Of a stretch of DNA of 27,107 nucleotides, positions 19,695 to 27,107 are shown one piece after another. The DNA is from a virus, in the IMG/VR virus record IMGVR_UViG_3300027762_000032, positions 1 through 27,107 of that record. One strand, written 5' to 3'. Made by a program: the position numbers and the translations under genes. Position 1 is the first letter of the stretch, and each line of letters starts with the position of its first letter. The notes beneath the pieces are model-generated. The model saw only the letters and a list, made by a program, of their open reading frames with translations, did no database searches and was not told the origin of the DNA.

Positions 19695-20093
19695 TTAAAT
19701 TTTTTTTTGCTTTTCTTCTTCAACTTCCATTACCTTTTCCATCCCTGCATTAAACATTTCATCAATAATCTTTTCTCTTTCTGTGTCAATCATAGGCAAT
19801 ACACCTTTTCTTATGTATGGTTCTGGTTCAGTGTATTCTTCAACTTCTTCAACATCTTCAACATATTGATAATCAGGTTCTATTTCGGTTTCTTGAATCA
19901 CAAATTTGTTTTCATCCAGTCTATGCTCCCCACAATACTGATTGGGTAACATGATAGGAAATCCCCTTATAGTTGGTGCATTTCTGATACACCTTCCAAC
20001 CTGTATAAATCCTGTTGCATCTTCTTTCCCTTCAAAGAATATGCAGTTAAAACATTTAAGCCTATTCCTATTCCATTTTTCTATTTCAGACAT
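19695..20093 (-). CDS. Cys-rich hypothetical phage protein
   Basis: 132 residues. The N-terminus has a four-cysteine cluster (CFNCIFF, GRCIRNAP, then QYCGEH) typical of small zinc-binding phage proteins with CxxC...C...WCGE; a long acidic middle (VEDVEEVEEYTEPEP) and a charged helix follow. ATG 20093 has GGAG upstream. Lies within the lysis block; role unknown. Confidence 0.6.
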   Translation of the reverse strand: MSEIEKWNRNRLKCFNCIFFEGKEDATGFIQVGRCIRNAPTIRGFPIMLPNQYCGEHRLDENKFVIQETEIEPDYQYVEDVEEVEEYTEPEPYIRKGVLPMIDTEREKIIDEMFNAGMEKVMEVEEEKQKKI

Positions 20094-20105
20094 GTTAACA
20101 CTCCT

Positions 20106-20183
20106 TTACATTACATATTTTAAATTCATCATTATCATGTAAAGACAAAGAAGCCCACATAAGATGTATGTAATTTTTGTCAT
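20106..20183 (-). CDS. Membrane microprotein in the lysis block (25 residues)
   Basis: MTKITYILCGLLCLYMIMMN then LKYVM: one hydrophobic helix. GGGAG six bases before ATG 20183 and a stop just before the next ribosome site make it a good fit in the operon. It may assist lysis, but size and hydrophobicity are the only evidence. Confidence 0.5.
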   Translation of the reverse strand: MTKITYILCGLLCLYMIMMNLKYVM

Positions 20184-20193
20184 TGTAATCTCC

Positions 20194-21030
20194 CTAAGAA
20201 TTAAATTCAGCTACCTTTTTAAGAAGCCAGTAAAGGCCAGTGTCAGTTGTTGCTTTTTTAATCCAGCCCCTTTTATCACTTATCATCTGCTCTTTACCTT
20301 GCTTTTTCAATGAAGACAAAATATTTACTGACCTGTAGATTATAACCAATCTTTCATTCATCATAACTTCATCAAGTTTCTTTTTTGTTTCAGGTCCATA
20401 CACACCATCAGTATTTATTGACATACAATATTGAAAATCACTTAGATAGCCTTTTGTTTGTGGTCCAATAATTCCATCAATAGTTAATTTGTAACCTAGT
20501 TCATACAAGTTTTTTTGTAGTTTGATTTCTTCATTTTCTTTGTTGTTACTAATCGCCATCTTGAACCTCTCCCATCTAGCCCAATTATTTTGCATCATAG
20601 AAATAGGACATGGTTTTCTGCTTGCATCATAATGTCTAACCACTCTTTCTGCAGGTACATTCAAAGCATTCATAAGATGTTTAGTAAGTTCAATAGTCTT
20701 CTCAAAAGCTACATCATAGTTGCTATCAGGATTAACACATATTTCTATAGACACACTGTTTCTATTACTTATTCCATACCTGCTATGACCATCACCAACG
20801 GCCCATGTATAGAATTTAAAATAATCATTGATTTGTAATGTTTGTTTGTCATCAACAAAGAAATCGGCAGAAGCATTTTTGTTTCCGCCATTAAAATAAT
20901 TAAAGTGCATTTCTGCACCAGCACCCTTACTAAAATTAGCTGTATCGTGAATTACTATATATTGTATGTTGTTTGCTGTCCGAATCAAAGGCGTTCGATT
21001 GTAGTTAATTTGTTTAGAATTAATCTTCAA
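20194..21030 (-). CDS. Endolysin: N-acetylmuramoyl-L-alanine amidase (Amidase_2) with peptidoglycan-binding repeats
   Basis: 278 residues. The zinc ligands of a T7-lysozyme-type amidase are present: H28 (IVIHDT), H133 (VVRHYDA) and C141 (RKPCP). Two peptidoglycan-binding-like repeats follow: LQKNLYELGYKLTIDGIIGP and FQYCMSINTDGVYGPETKK. The start is TTG 21030, with AAGGGGG eight bases upstream, overlapping the BhlA stop. An in-frame extension to 21237 has a poor composition and would overlap the whole BhlA gene, so I reject it. It cleaves the bond between muramic acid and the stem peptide at the end of infection. No signal peptide, so it needs the holin. Confidence 0.9.
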   Translation of the reverse strand: MKINSKQINYNRTPLIRTANNIQYIVIHDTANFSKGAGAEMHFNYFNGGNKNASADFFVDDKQTLQINDYFKFYTWAVGDGHSRYGISNRNSVSIEICVNPDSNYDVAFEKTIELTKHLMNALNVPAERVVRHYDASRKPCPISMMQNNWARWERFKMAISNNKENEEIKLQKNLYELGYKLTIDGIIGPQTKGYLSDFQYCMSINTDGVYGPETKKKLDEVMMNERLVIIYRSVNILSSLKKQGKEQMISDKRGWIKKATTDTGLYWLLKKVAEFNS

Positions 21031-21227
21031 ATCTTCAACCCCCTTTTCTTCAGTTGTTCCTTTATCTCGCATAATTCCGCCTGTATCGTTTCCGATAGGG
21101 TCTTGATAACATCCTGGTATTTCTGCTCCCGTAGCGAATTTTCCTTTAGCACATAAAACAGCAGCCATACAAACAAGGCTGCAAAGATTCCGAATTGCAT
21201 CCCTTCTTTTATCAGCTCCACCGGCAA
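21027..21227 (-). CDS. BhlA/UviB-type holin
   Basis: 66 residues. One N-terminal membrane helix (MQFGIFAALFVWLLFYVLKE) followed by a charged amphipathic helix (SLREQKYQDVIKTLSETIQA), the layout of BhlA/UviB holin-like proteins. The start is TTG 21227 with GGGAGG upstream (GTG two codons later possible). Its stop overlaps the amidase TTG, as expected for a holin-endolysin pair. Confidence 0.8.
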   Translation of the reverse strand: MPVELIKEGMQFGIFAALFVWLLFYVLKENSLREQKYQDVIKTLSETIQAELCEIKEQLKKRGLKI

Positions 21228-21253
21228 TCTCTGACACCTCCCTTTACTTTTGC

Positions 21254-22420
21254 TTATTTCTTCCTAAAATAATTAATAAAATTATTATTTTTCTGTGTAC
21301 TAAAATTACTATCCTTACGCAAAATAGCTTTTACCCGCGTCATGAAGTATCCTTCATCCACAGTCTGACTATTACTCACATGGCGCATATTAACTTCTGT
21401 AAGGTTAAAGTAACTAGCCAATACACCAAGTTCAGGTAAGTTCACATATAGTTTTGTTTGTGGTTCAAAGGTAATGTCAAATGTATCAAACTCTATAGTC
21501 TTTGGCACATAAGGACTTTTCTTTAGTTCATTAGCCGCAATGTCATTAGCCTGTCTAGTAAATATGATTTCATCGCCAGATGTTTGTCCTGTTACAGTTT
21601 CGCAAACAGCAACATCAGGATCTGATTCACCATCTGTAATATAACTATAAATATCCCTGGTCTTATTCCAGAAATAATCACCTGTCACAAACGGATGTCC
21701 TGCCAGATAAATGTTGGTTGTATCAGTACTCGCTTCTGCCTCATACAAAGTAAATTCATCAATCCCACTGTCAAATGTTAATTTGCCATAAACACCACTG
21801 CCAGCGCATAATTCTTGCATTGCATTTTGTTCAGCCAAATCACCCTGTTGCACAAATACTGGTGTGCCGTAGGCATCATCACCACCAAGCACAAATGATT
21901 TGTTTGCATAATTTTCAATGTCATCAGATACAACCACATTTCTATAGTCAGTGAAATCCTCACTGCTAGAATCAATGTCATTATCCGCATCGGTTATAAC
22001 TGCAGGGTCTTGATAAAACTGCAATTGCATATCCTTATCTATAAACCACTGATAACCGCTTCTCTCTGCGCTTGTGTCTAATACATCGGCAATGTTTATA
22101 GCCCTTGTTTCCCAACCATTTTCTATTAATGAACCTGCATCAATAGTCCCTTGTTCAATCCCTTCTTGATACAAATAACTATCAACCATATCAGTTACAA
22201 CATCAGTGCCGTATTCATCACTAGCAGCATAGTCAATCATAACTGTACGCCTTGAAGGTATGCCATTGTATCCAGTGCAACTAACTTCAGTCTGTATATT
22301 ACCACCAGATTCATCATTCAATGACCTTGTAATGTTAGCAATAATGCCACCAAAATATAGTTCATAATTAATAAAAATCTTTACATACTGCCCAGCGTAT
22401 ACATCAAAATCAATAGCCAA
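21254..22420 (-). CDS. Tail hub / minor tail-like protein
   Basis: 388 residues. The start (FDVYAGQYVKIFINYELYFG then GIIANITRS) and TEVSCTGYNGIPSRRTVMID, then VVTDMVDSYLYQEGIEQGTI, match the middle of siphovirus hub/tail-associated proteins (GxxVKI...xFGGxI, ..RR.V.., IV..I...YL...GI..G.I). Such proteins usually start earlier, with a GSLSI-type strand; that missing front part is found at the N-terminus of the kelch protein two genes upstream. TTG 22420 has GAGGTG six bases upstream, so it is expressed as a separate protein. Likely part of the tail tip. Confidence 0.65.
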   Translation of the reverse strand: MAIDFDVYAGQYVKIFINYELYFGGIIANITRSLNDESGGNIQTEVSCTGYNGIPSRRTVMIDYAASDEYGTDVVTDMVDSYLYQEGIEQGTIDAGSLIENGWETRAINIADVLDTSAERSGYQWFIDKDMQLQFYQDPAVITDADNDIDSSSEDFTDYRNVVVSDDIENYANKSFVLGGDDAYGTPVFVQQGDLAEQNAMQELCAGSGVYGKLTFDSGIDEFTLYEAEASTDTTNIYLAGHPFVTGDYFWNKTRDIYSYITDGESDPDVAVCETVTGQTSGDEIIFTRQANDIAANELKKSPYVPKTIEFDTFDITFEPQTKLYVNLPELGVLASYFNLTEVNMRHVSNSQTVDEGYFMTRVKAILRKDSNFSTQKNNNFINYFRKK

Positions 22421-22425
22421 TCAAA

Positions 22426-23082
22426 TCACCTCTCTTGTAAGAGTTTAGGTAAATTAATGTCTTGTATTTGTTTTAGTTCAGGTAATGTATGGTTATAATC
22501 TTCAACCCACTGTATTAATTTGTCATGTTGTTTGATTTCAAGTAGTAAATTATGCCTTAATTCAATAGGTGTACATAGTATAAGTTCTAATACATTTTTC
22601 GTTATTCGACCGTTAGCCAAGTAATCTAAAGCGGCCATTTCCTTAATCTTATGTTCCCACATCATAATGTCTAACTTGTGCCTTTTTTCATCAGTCAATT
22701 CACCTATCTGTGATTTCAAAGCACAAGCCTGCTGATAAAATCTCTTAAATTCTCTTTCAGTTTCATCAATTGACTTATTCATTTCTTGTAAACTATAAAT
22801 TTTATTTTTCAAGTTAACTTTTTCACGTTTCAAATCCCATTCATCCATATCATATTTGGCATAACATTCTACCTTATGTGTCAATTCGTCTATATCAATT
22901 TCAAGTAGTTCTTTTTCTTTGTAATTTTCTTTCAGCCCACGCCATCTTTTGTATAGTTCACGCAATGACTGTTTATACATACCATATGTAGTACCACCAC
23001 TTCTGGTTGTTATAAAAAAGTCTTGCTGAAATTGGCTGTGTGCCGTTTGATTGTCTTTAAATAGATCTTCTAAATTATACAT
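22426..23082 (-). CDS. Coiled-coil protein of the tail-tip region, unknown function
   Basis: 218 residues, highly charged and helical; long heptad-like stretches (ELLEIDIDELTHKVECYAKY, then KREKVNLKNKIYSLQEMNKS). No signal, membrane segment or active site seen. The C-terminus includes LELILCTPIELRHNLLLEIK. ATG 23082 has GGGGG five bases upstream. It lies between the kelch protein and the hub-like protein and may be a partner of the kelch protein. Confidence 0.55.
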   Translation of the reverse strand: MYNLEDLFKDNQTAHSQFQQDFFITTRSGGTTYGMYKQSLRELYKRWRGLKENYKEKELLEIDIDELTHKVECYAKYDMDEWDLKREKVNLKNKIYSLQEMNKSIDETEREFKRFYQQACALKSQIGELTDEKRHKLDIMMWEHKIKEMAALDYLANGRITKNVLELILCTPIELRHNLLLEIKQHDKLIQWVEDYNHTLPELKQIQDINLPKLLQER

Positions 23083-23091
23083 ATTATCCCC

Positions 23092-24321
23092 CTATATTGT
23101 AGAAGCTACTAGATTACGTTTTGCTACTATCATATCAGTTTTTGAAGCCCAACTATCGCCAGTTTGGTCATATTCATCACAATCCGCATAATTACTACTA
23201 ACATATCCACCATAAACATACCCTTTCGCGTTAACTGTAGAAGCTGCTAAAATATATCTTGTGGGGTCTGGCATGTCAGTTTTCGAACTCCAACTATCAC
23301 TGCTTGCAGTATACTCATCACAATCTTTATAAGCCGTAGTACCTGACTGAAATCCAGCATAAACATACCCTTTAGAATTTATAGTAGAAGCAGCTAAATT
23401 TCTTCTAGTTGGGTCTGGTCCATCAGTTTTTGAAGCCCAGCTATTACTAATAGAATTATATTCAAACATTGTTTTTCTTCTCAACCCTGAATCCCAACCA
23501 TAAGCCAAATAGCCTTTGTCATCTATTGTAATTACTCCTGATTGCATTCTAGTATCTGAAACGTTAGTTTTTGAAGCCCAACTATTTCCCGTTTGGTCGT
23601 ATTCATCGTTATCATTAATATACCCACCATCAAAACCTCCAAAAATGTACCCCTTCTCTAAAATTGTTGTCCCGTTTGCACTATTCCTTGCGGGGTCTGG
23701 CATGTCAGTTTTCGAACTCCAACTATTACTGCTTGCAGTATACTCATCACAATCTTTTAATCGACTGGCATCATTTCCACAATAAATATATCCTTTAGAA
23801 CCTATTGTAGAAGCAGTTAAATCATTCCTTGCGGGGTCTGGCATGTCAGTTTTCGAACTCCAACTATCACCTGTTTGATTGTATTCATCTGTTTCTTTTA
23901 AATATTGGTTAGAAAAACCACCATATACATATGCAAATGCTGATGGTGCCTCATAAGTTGACTTTATCTGAAAACTAGCCTCATTCTCCCCACCTGCACG
24001 CTTGGTAATACTTAACGACCCAGCCCTTAAATATTCAGTCCTATCAATAAAACTATAAAGCCTTATTGTGTCCCCTTCTGTCATGCCTGTTATATCTGCC
24101 CCAACCACTTCAAGGGTATTAACATCAGTAAAAGTTACCTTCCTACCACCTCTTTCAGCGCTTGACTGTGACGTTGCCCGCCTAGTAGTGTTGACTATAA
24201 AGTCACCGCCACCAAGCCCATGTGCAGTTATTTTTATTGTATTGCCATCAGTCCCCGCTTCTGCTGTTGCTTCCCTTTGGAACTCTAATATTTGAAGTAT
24301 ACAATTATACGAATCAGCCAT
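23092..24321 (-). CDS. Kelch-like beta-propeller tail protein (six repeats)
   Basis: 409 residues. Residues 1-~135 look like the first domain of a tail hub protein (RTEYLRAGSLSITKRAGGEN). Residues ~135-409 hold six ~45-48-residue kelch-like units: GYVYGG-type strand, ..DCDEYD.T.., DSWSSKTDMPDP.R, then LAASTI.S. Six units would close a six-bladed propeller; the last ends with the protein. The repeats are also very similar as DNA (the GTCTGGCATGTCAGTTTTCG stretch recurs at about 23267, 23694 and 23838), so they expanded recently. Probable role: receptor or glycan binding at the tail tip. ATG 24321 has AAGGTGG upstream. Confidence 0.75.
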   Translation of the reverse strand: MADSYNCILQILEFQREATAEAGTDGNTIKITAHGLGGGDFIVNTTRRATSQSSAERGGRKVTFTDVNTLEVVGADITGMTEGDTIRLYSFIDRTEYLRAGSLSITKRAGGENEASFQIKSTYEAPSAFAYVYGGFSNQYLKETDEYNQTGDSWSSKTDMPDPARNDLTASTIGSKGYIYCGNDASRLKDCDEYTASSNSWSSKTDMPDPARNSANGTTILEKGYIFGGFDGGYINDNDEYDQTGNSWASKTNVSDTRMQSGVITIDDKGYLAYGWDSGLRRKTMFEYNSISNSWASKTDGPDPTRRNLAASTINSKGYVYAGFQSGTTAYKDCDEYTASSDSWSSKTDMPDPTRYILAASTVNAKGYVYGGYVSSNYADCDEYDQTGDSWASKTDMIVAKRNLVASTI

Positions 24322-24333
24322 TTTTACACCACC

Positions 24334-24374
24334 TTAAAAAGAATATACAGCCAAGCAATTGCCCAGCTGTATAT
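24334..24374 (-). terminator. Hairpin terminator between tape measure and kelch genes
   Basis: ATATACAGC (24343-24351) pairs with GCTGTATAT (24366-24374); the minus strand continues TTCTTTTTA. The loop contains the palindrome GCAATTGC. It may attenuate, not stop, transcription into the downstream tail and lysis genes, as no new promoter is obvious. Confidence 0.6.
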
Positions 24375-24380
24375 CATTGA

Positions 24381-26666
24381 TTAATAAACACCCGCATATT
24401 TAAGTTGTCTTACAATCTTATTGGCCATGTCCCTTGCTTCTTCATCACTTCCAGTAAATTTGTTGCCTGTTATGTTTATGACAATACCTTTACCACTGCC
24501 ACCACTTTCATTATACTTTTTAGGTACTACCGCCTCACCTTTGTGTAAGTATGCTAGCATATCATTTGGCACATAGTTAGTCCCTGTCGCAAATGGTGTT
24601 GCATAAGTACCACTTGGTGAATAACTTTTTTGACTGGTAGCATCTGCTTTCTTTCTTGAATAAGCTGTTGATATATTAGATATTTCAGGTATATTTATAA
24701 ATGGTAGTTTGTTGGCGGCTCTTATTATGCCATTAACAGAATCTATTATCTTGTTTGCTCTTTGTGCAATCTTGTCGGCCATTATATCAAATACACTACC
24801 AACACCGTCACCCATAATTCCCATGGCTCTTAGTATTCCATCTTTCATTATTCTAAAATGTTCGGCAATGCCTGATGTATAACCACCTGTCATTTGTTTT
24901 AATCCAGATAGCCACAAATCCCAATCGCCTGTTATTCCACCAATAACCATTTTTATAAAACCTTCTATAACCTCTAATGATGTTTCAATAGCATTACCAA
25001 TCAATCCCCAAGTTGTTTCTGTTGCTACCTTTATTAGTTCCCAATCTGTTTTAATTATTTCTGTAATTAGTGGACCCCATTTTTCCCAGAATATTTTTAT
25101 ATTATTTAATACATCTTCGATTATCTTTTGTATTTTACCCCATATTTCACTTGATTTTTCTTTTATATTATTCCATGCAGTAATAACAGCTTTTCTAAAT
25201 CCTTCATTTTTATTCCATAATATCAATAGTGCAACACCAAGGGCAACAATACCCGCAATAACCCAACCAACAGGACCCATTATAAGTAACATGGCCTCTC
25301 CCAGTGTTGCCGCGCCACCTGCCCATGCTGCAAATGCAAATGAAATAGTTTTAACAACTCCTATTATTGCAGCAATAGCTCCTCCAAATTTACCTATAAA
25401 AATCGCAACTTTACCAATGCTTTTTGCCAGACTACCAAATATAAATAAAAGTGGTCCAAGCGCCGCAACTATTCCAGCTACTAAAACTATTGTCTGTTGT
25501 GCTCTTGGTGATAGACTGTTTAATTTATCCACAATCTTTTGAACATATTTAGCAAAGTCTTTTAATGGTCCATTATTCGCATCATAAAGTTTTATCATAA
25601 AAGTTTCGATACTGCCCTTTAATTCTTCAACAGCACCTTTCAAATTGTTCATTTTTTCTTTTGCAACATCAGCCGCCTTGACTTTATCCATGGCATTGGC
25701 CATATTTGTTACACCTTTTTCCCCTTCTGCAAAAAGAATATTAGCAGCTCTTATTGCATCAGAACCAAATATGATTTCCATTGTTGCAAGCCTTTGAGCA
25801 TCAGTTAAACCTGCCATACTTGTTTTCAATGTGCCAGCAATGTCTTTCATGTTTTTCAATTTGCCTGCAGAATCAAAGAATGCCGAAGTCCCTTCTTTTG
25901 TAATTAAACCAAGTTTAGCAAAAGCCTTTCTTTGTTTATCTGTTGCAGGCTGTAAATTCATAAGCATAGTTTTAAGTGATGTACCCGCATCAGAACCTTT
26001 TAATCCATTTTGTGCGAATACTGCCAATGCTGTAGCTGTATCTTTAAATGTTAAACCAACGGCGGATGCAACAGCAGATGATGCAGCCAACCCAAATCTT
26101 AATTCTTTAACATCAGTTGCCGATGCATTCGCAGCACCTGCCAATATGTCTGCAGACTTAGCAACAGTCAAGTTATCTTTTTTGAATGCGTTCAATGCAG
26201 TGCTTGCAATCTCTGCCGCTTCTGCAAGTTCTATCCCACCTGCTGATGCAAGTGTTAATGCACCAGCTAATCCACCATTTAAAACTTGCTCTGTTGTCAA
26301 TCCAGCTTTTAAAAGTTCTTGTATCCCGTCAGCTGCTTCTTTTGCACTATACTTTGTTTCTTTTCCTAAATCTATCGCTAGTTTTTTCATTTTAGACATT
26401 TCACTAGCTGTTGCATTCGATACAGCTTTTATCCCACTCATGGCTTCCTCAAAATCCATTCCTGCTTTTAGTGCTGCCGCACCAAACCCAACTATAGGCA
26501 AGGTAAGACCTACACTCATTTTCTTTCCAAGGCTCGCCATGTTGCTTCCTATTTTATCCATGCTGTTGCCAAAGTCTTTTGTTTTCTTTTTTGCGACCTC
26601 TAAAGATTTCTGCAATTGACTTATATCCGCGCCAATTCTGACTACAATATTCCTGATAACAGCCAT
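24381..26666 (-). CDS. Tail tape measure protein (TP901-type)
   Basis: 761 residues. The N-terminal coiled coil (ISQLQKSLEVAKKKTKDFGN), the conserved TP901 core (FEEAMSGIKAVSNATASEMS, GLTTEQVLNGG, ALAVFAQNGLKGSDAGTSL), then hydrophobic helices (~390-490) and a C-terminal region ending in a glycine-rich GKGIVINITGNKF segment. It sets tail length and threads DNA at entry; at ~1.5 angstrom per residue the tail would be roughly 110 nm (inference). ATG 26666 has AAGGTGG seven bases upstream. It follows the G/GT chaperone genes as in most siphoviruses. Confidence 0.95.
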   Translation of the reverse strand: MAVIRNIVVRIGADISQLQKSLEVAKKKTKDFGNSMDKIGSNMASLGKKMSVGLTLPIVGFGAAALKAGMDFEEAMSGIKAVSNATASEMSKMKKLAIDLGKETKYSAKEAADGIQELLKAGLTTEQVLNGGLAGALTLASAGGIELAEAAEIASTALNAFKKDNLTVAKSADILAGAANASATDVKELRFGLAASSAVASAVGLTFKDTATALAVFAQNGLKGSDAGTSLKTMLMNLQPATDKQRKAFAKLGLITKEGTSAFFDSAGKLKNMKDIAGTLKTSMAGLTDAQRLATMEIIFGSDAIRAANILFAEGEKGVTNMANAMDKVKAADVAKEKMNNLKGAVEELKGSIETFMIKLYDANNGPLKDFAKYVQKIVDKLNSLSPRAQQTIVLVAGIVAALGPLLFIFGSLAKSIGKVAIFIGKFGGAIAAIIGVVKTISFAFAAWAGGAATLGEAMLLIMGPVGWVIAGIVALGVALLILWNKNEGFRKAVITAWNNIKEKSSEIWGKIQKIIEDVLNNIKIFWEKWGPLITEIIKTDWELIKVATETTWGLIGNAIETSLEVIEGFIKMVIGGITGDWDLWLSGLKQMTGGYTSGIAEHFRIMKDGILRAMGIMGDGVGSVFDIMADKIAQRANKIIDSVNGIIRAANKLPFINIPEISNISTAYSRKKADATSQKSYSPSGTYATPFATGTNYVPNDMLAYLHKGEAVVPKKYNESGGSGKGIVINITGNKFTGSDEEARDMANKIVRQLKYAGVY

Positions 26667-26697
26667 ATATTCACCACCTTATAAGTAAAGAAGGGGA

Positions 26698-26880
26698 TCA
26701 TCTCCCCCTCTTTGCTTTAGCTTCTTCGTGCTTTCTTTCTTCTTCTTCTAACAAGAAAAAGGCTTGCCATTCTGTTATTTCAGAACTACTAACCTTATCT
26801 AATAATTCACCGACCGTCATTTTCAATTCTTTGGCTAAACCAAAGTAGAATCTTCTTTCAGGTCGGTTTCGGAGTTTTTT
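26698..26880 (-). CDS. T part of the tail assembly chaperone, made as GT by -1 frameshifting
   Basis: From the slip site this frame reads LRNRPERRFYFGLAKELKMT, then VGELLDKVSSSEITEWQAFF, and ends EEERKHEEAKAKRGR with TGA at 26698: the typical T segment (RFYF.LAKEL.MTV.EL...SS.E.TEW.AFF). It has no ribosome site of its own. It is reached by slipping at A-AAA-AAC, giving a GT protein with about 58 extra residues. The T part recruits tape measure. Confidence 0.85.
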   Translation of the reverse strand, partial: KKLRNRPERRFYFGLAKELKMTVGELLDKVSSSEITEWQAFFLLEEEERKHEEAKAKRGR

Positions 26881-27107
26881 ACCATATCTTTTAAGTCCTG
26901 TTCCCCAATCCCTGATAATCTTTGAGCAATCGCAAAAACCTTATCAAGTGCTGAAGCACATTTTTTTGATAAAAGTTCTGCATCAGCATCGTTGAATAAC
27001 CTTTTGTTATCATCCCCAACAATAGTTCTGACAACCAGCTTTGCCCTTATGTTATTCATATCAACTGTTGCATCCTTGCCAGTACCTTTTACTATACTAG
27101 CTTCAAA
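26835..27107 (-). CDS. Tail assembly chaperone G (partial, start beyond the window)
   Basis: The frame is open to the right edge (FEASIVKGTGKDATVDMNNI), so the gene starts outside; the internal ATG at 27059 has no ribosome site and is not the start. RAKLVVRTIVGDDNKRLFND, then AELLSKKCASALDKVFAIAQ match G-type chaperones just before tape measure. It ends at TAG 26835 when no slip occurs. G and GT coat the tape measure protein during tail assembly. Confidence 0.85.
   Translation of the reverse strand, partial: FEASIVKGTGKDATVDMNNIRAKLVVRTIVGDDNKRLFNDADAELLSKKCASALDKVFAIAQRLSGIGEQDLKDMVKNSETDLKEDSTLV
26874..26880 (-). promoter_or_regulatory. -1 programmed ribosomal frameshift site
   Basis: The heptamer A-AAA-AAC lies in register with the G frame (GTA-AAA-AAC, codons 60-62). 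A one-base backward slip enters the T frame at CTC-CGA-AAC. This is a canonical X-XXY-YYZ slip site. Confidence 0.85.

Noticed and set aside
21031-21237. N-terminal extension of the amidase by 69 residues
   Set aside because: It would overlap the whole BhlA gene in another frame, its residues resemble no signal peptide or domain, and TTG 21030 has a well-spaced ribosome site.
25831-26619. Long plus-strand frames opposite the tape measure gene (up to 262 codons)
   Set aside because: They mirror the alanine- and lysine-rich tape measure codons; no ribosome site and no recognisable domain.

Overview
The window is most of the genome of a temperate, low-GC phage of a Firmicutes host, probably a Clostridia-type bacterium. 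The evidence is AT-rich DNA, near-universal AGGAGG/AAGGGG ribosome sites, Firmicutes-type phage families (ArpU/RinA-like regulator, BhlA-type holin, RusA, DUF4373-like initiator, packaging HNH), and a long tape measure (761 aa) beside a G/GT frameshift gene. No sheath gene is visible, which suggests a siphovirus. Nearly everything is on the minus strand, so the genes read right to left. The exception is a short plus-strand lysogeny block at about 16.2-19.4 kb.

Reading right to left from 27107: tail assembly chaperone (cut by the edge, with an A-AAA-AAC slip site), tape measure, a six-repeat kelch-like protein, a coiled-coil protein, a tail-hub-like protein, then a lysis cassette (BhlA holin, amidase, Cys-rich protein, second holin). 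The plus-strand block holds the repressor, tyrosine integrase, attP and a two-gene lysogenic operon. attP consists of the 3' half of a tRNA-Val(GAC) between paired arm repeats. Phage genes lie on both sides of attP and only half a tRNA is present, so the sequence is an excised or circularly permuted genome (or tandem prophages), not a simple integrated prophage with its ends.

The early minus-strand operon starts at a textbook promoter (TTGACA-N17-TATTAT) opposite the repressor promoter. It encodes Cro-like and excisionase-like proteins, small proteins, a recombination cluster, a DUF4373-like initiator with internal iteron-like repeats, DnaB helicase, RusA, a Transposase_20-domain protein, a sigma-like factor, a thermonuclease and an ArpU-like regulator. 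Small overlapping ORFs follow. Next is a separately promoted cassette (PAPS-reductase-like / GNAT / ParB-like / ribbon-helix-helix, resembling IbrA-IbrB), and last an HNH + P-loop packaging-type protein at the left edge, where terminase genes would be expected next.

The most unusual structure is a pair of noncoding arrays at 6.53-6.89 and 7.60-8.50 kb. Together they hold 38 copies of a 9-bp box (consensus GGTTCATTC) at a mean period of about 33.7 bp. In 36 of 38 copies a TC lies exactly 9 bp upstream of the box, while the linker between units varies. The arrays flank the sigma-like gene and lie directly downstream of the Transposase_20-domain gene, which has neither the RuvC domain nor an evident catalytic serine of IS110 transposases. 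I know of no described system with this organisation. Other notable structures are three intergenic modules made of GCCNN pentamers plus a hairpin, and the sulfotransferase-like/ParB cassette bounded by 19-bp direct repeats.

All calls come from reading the sequence; no database search was run. Family names rest on recognised motifs.
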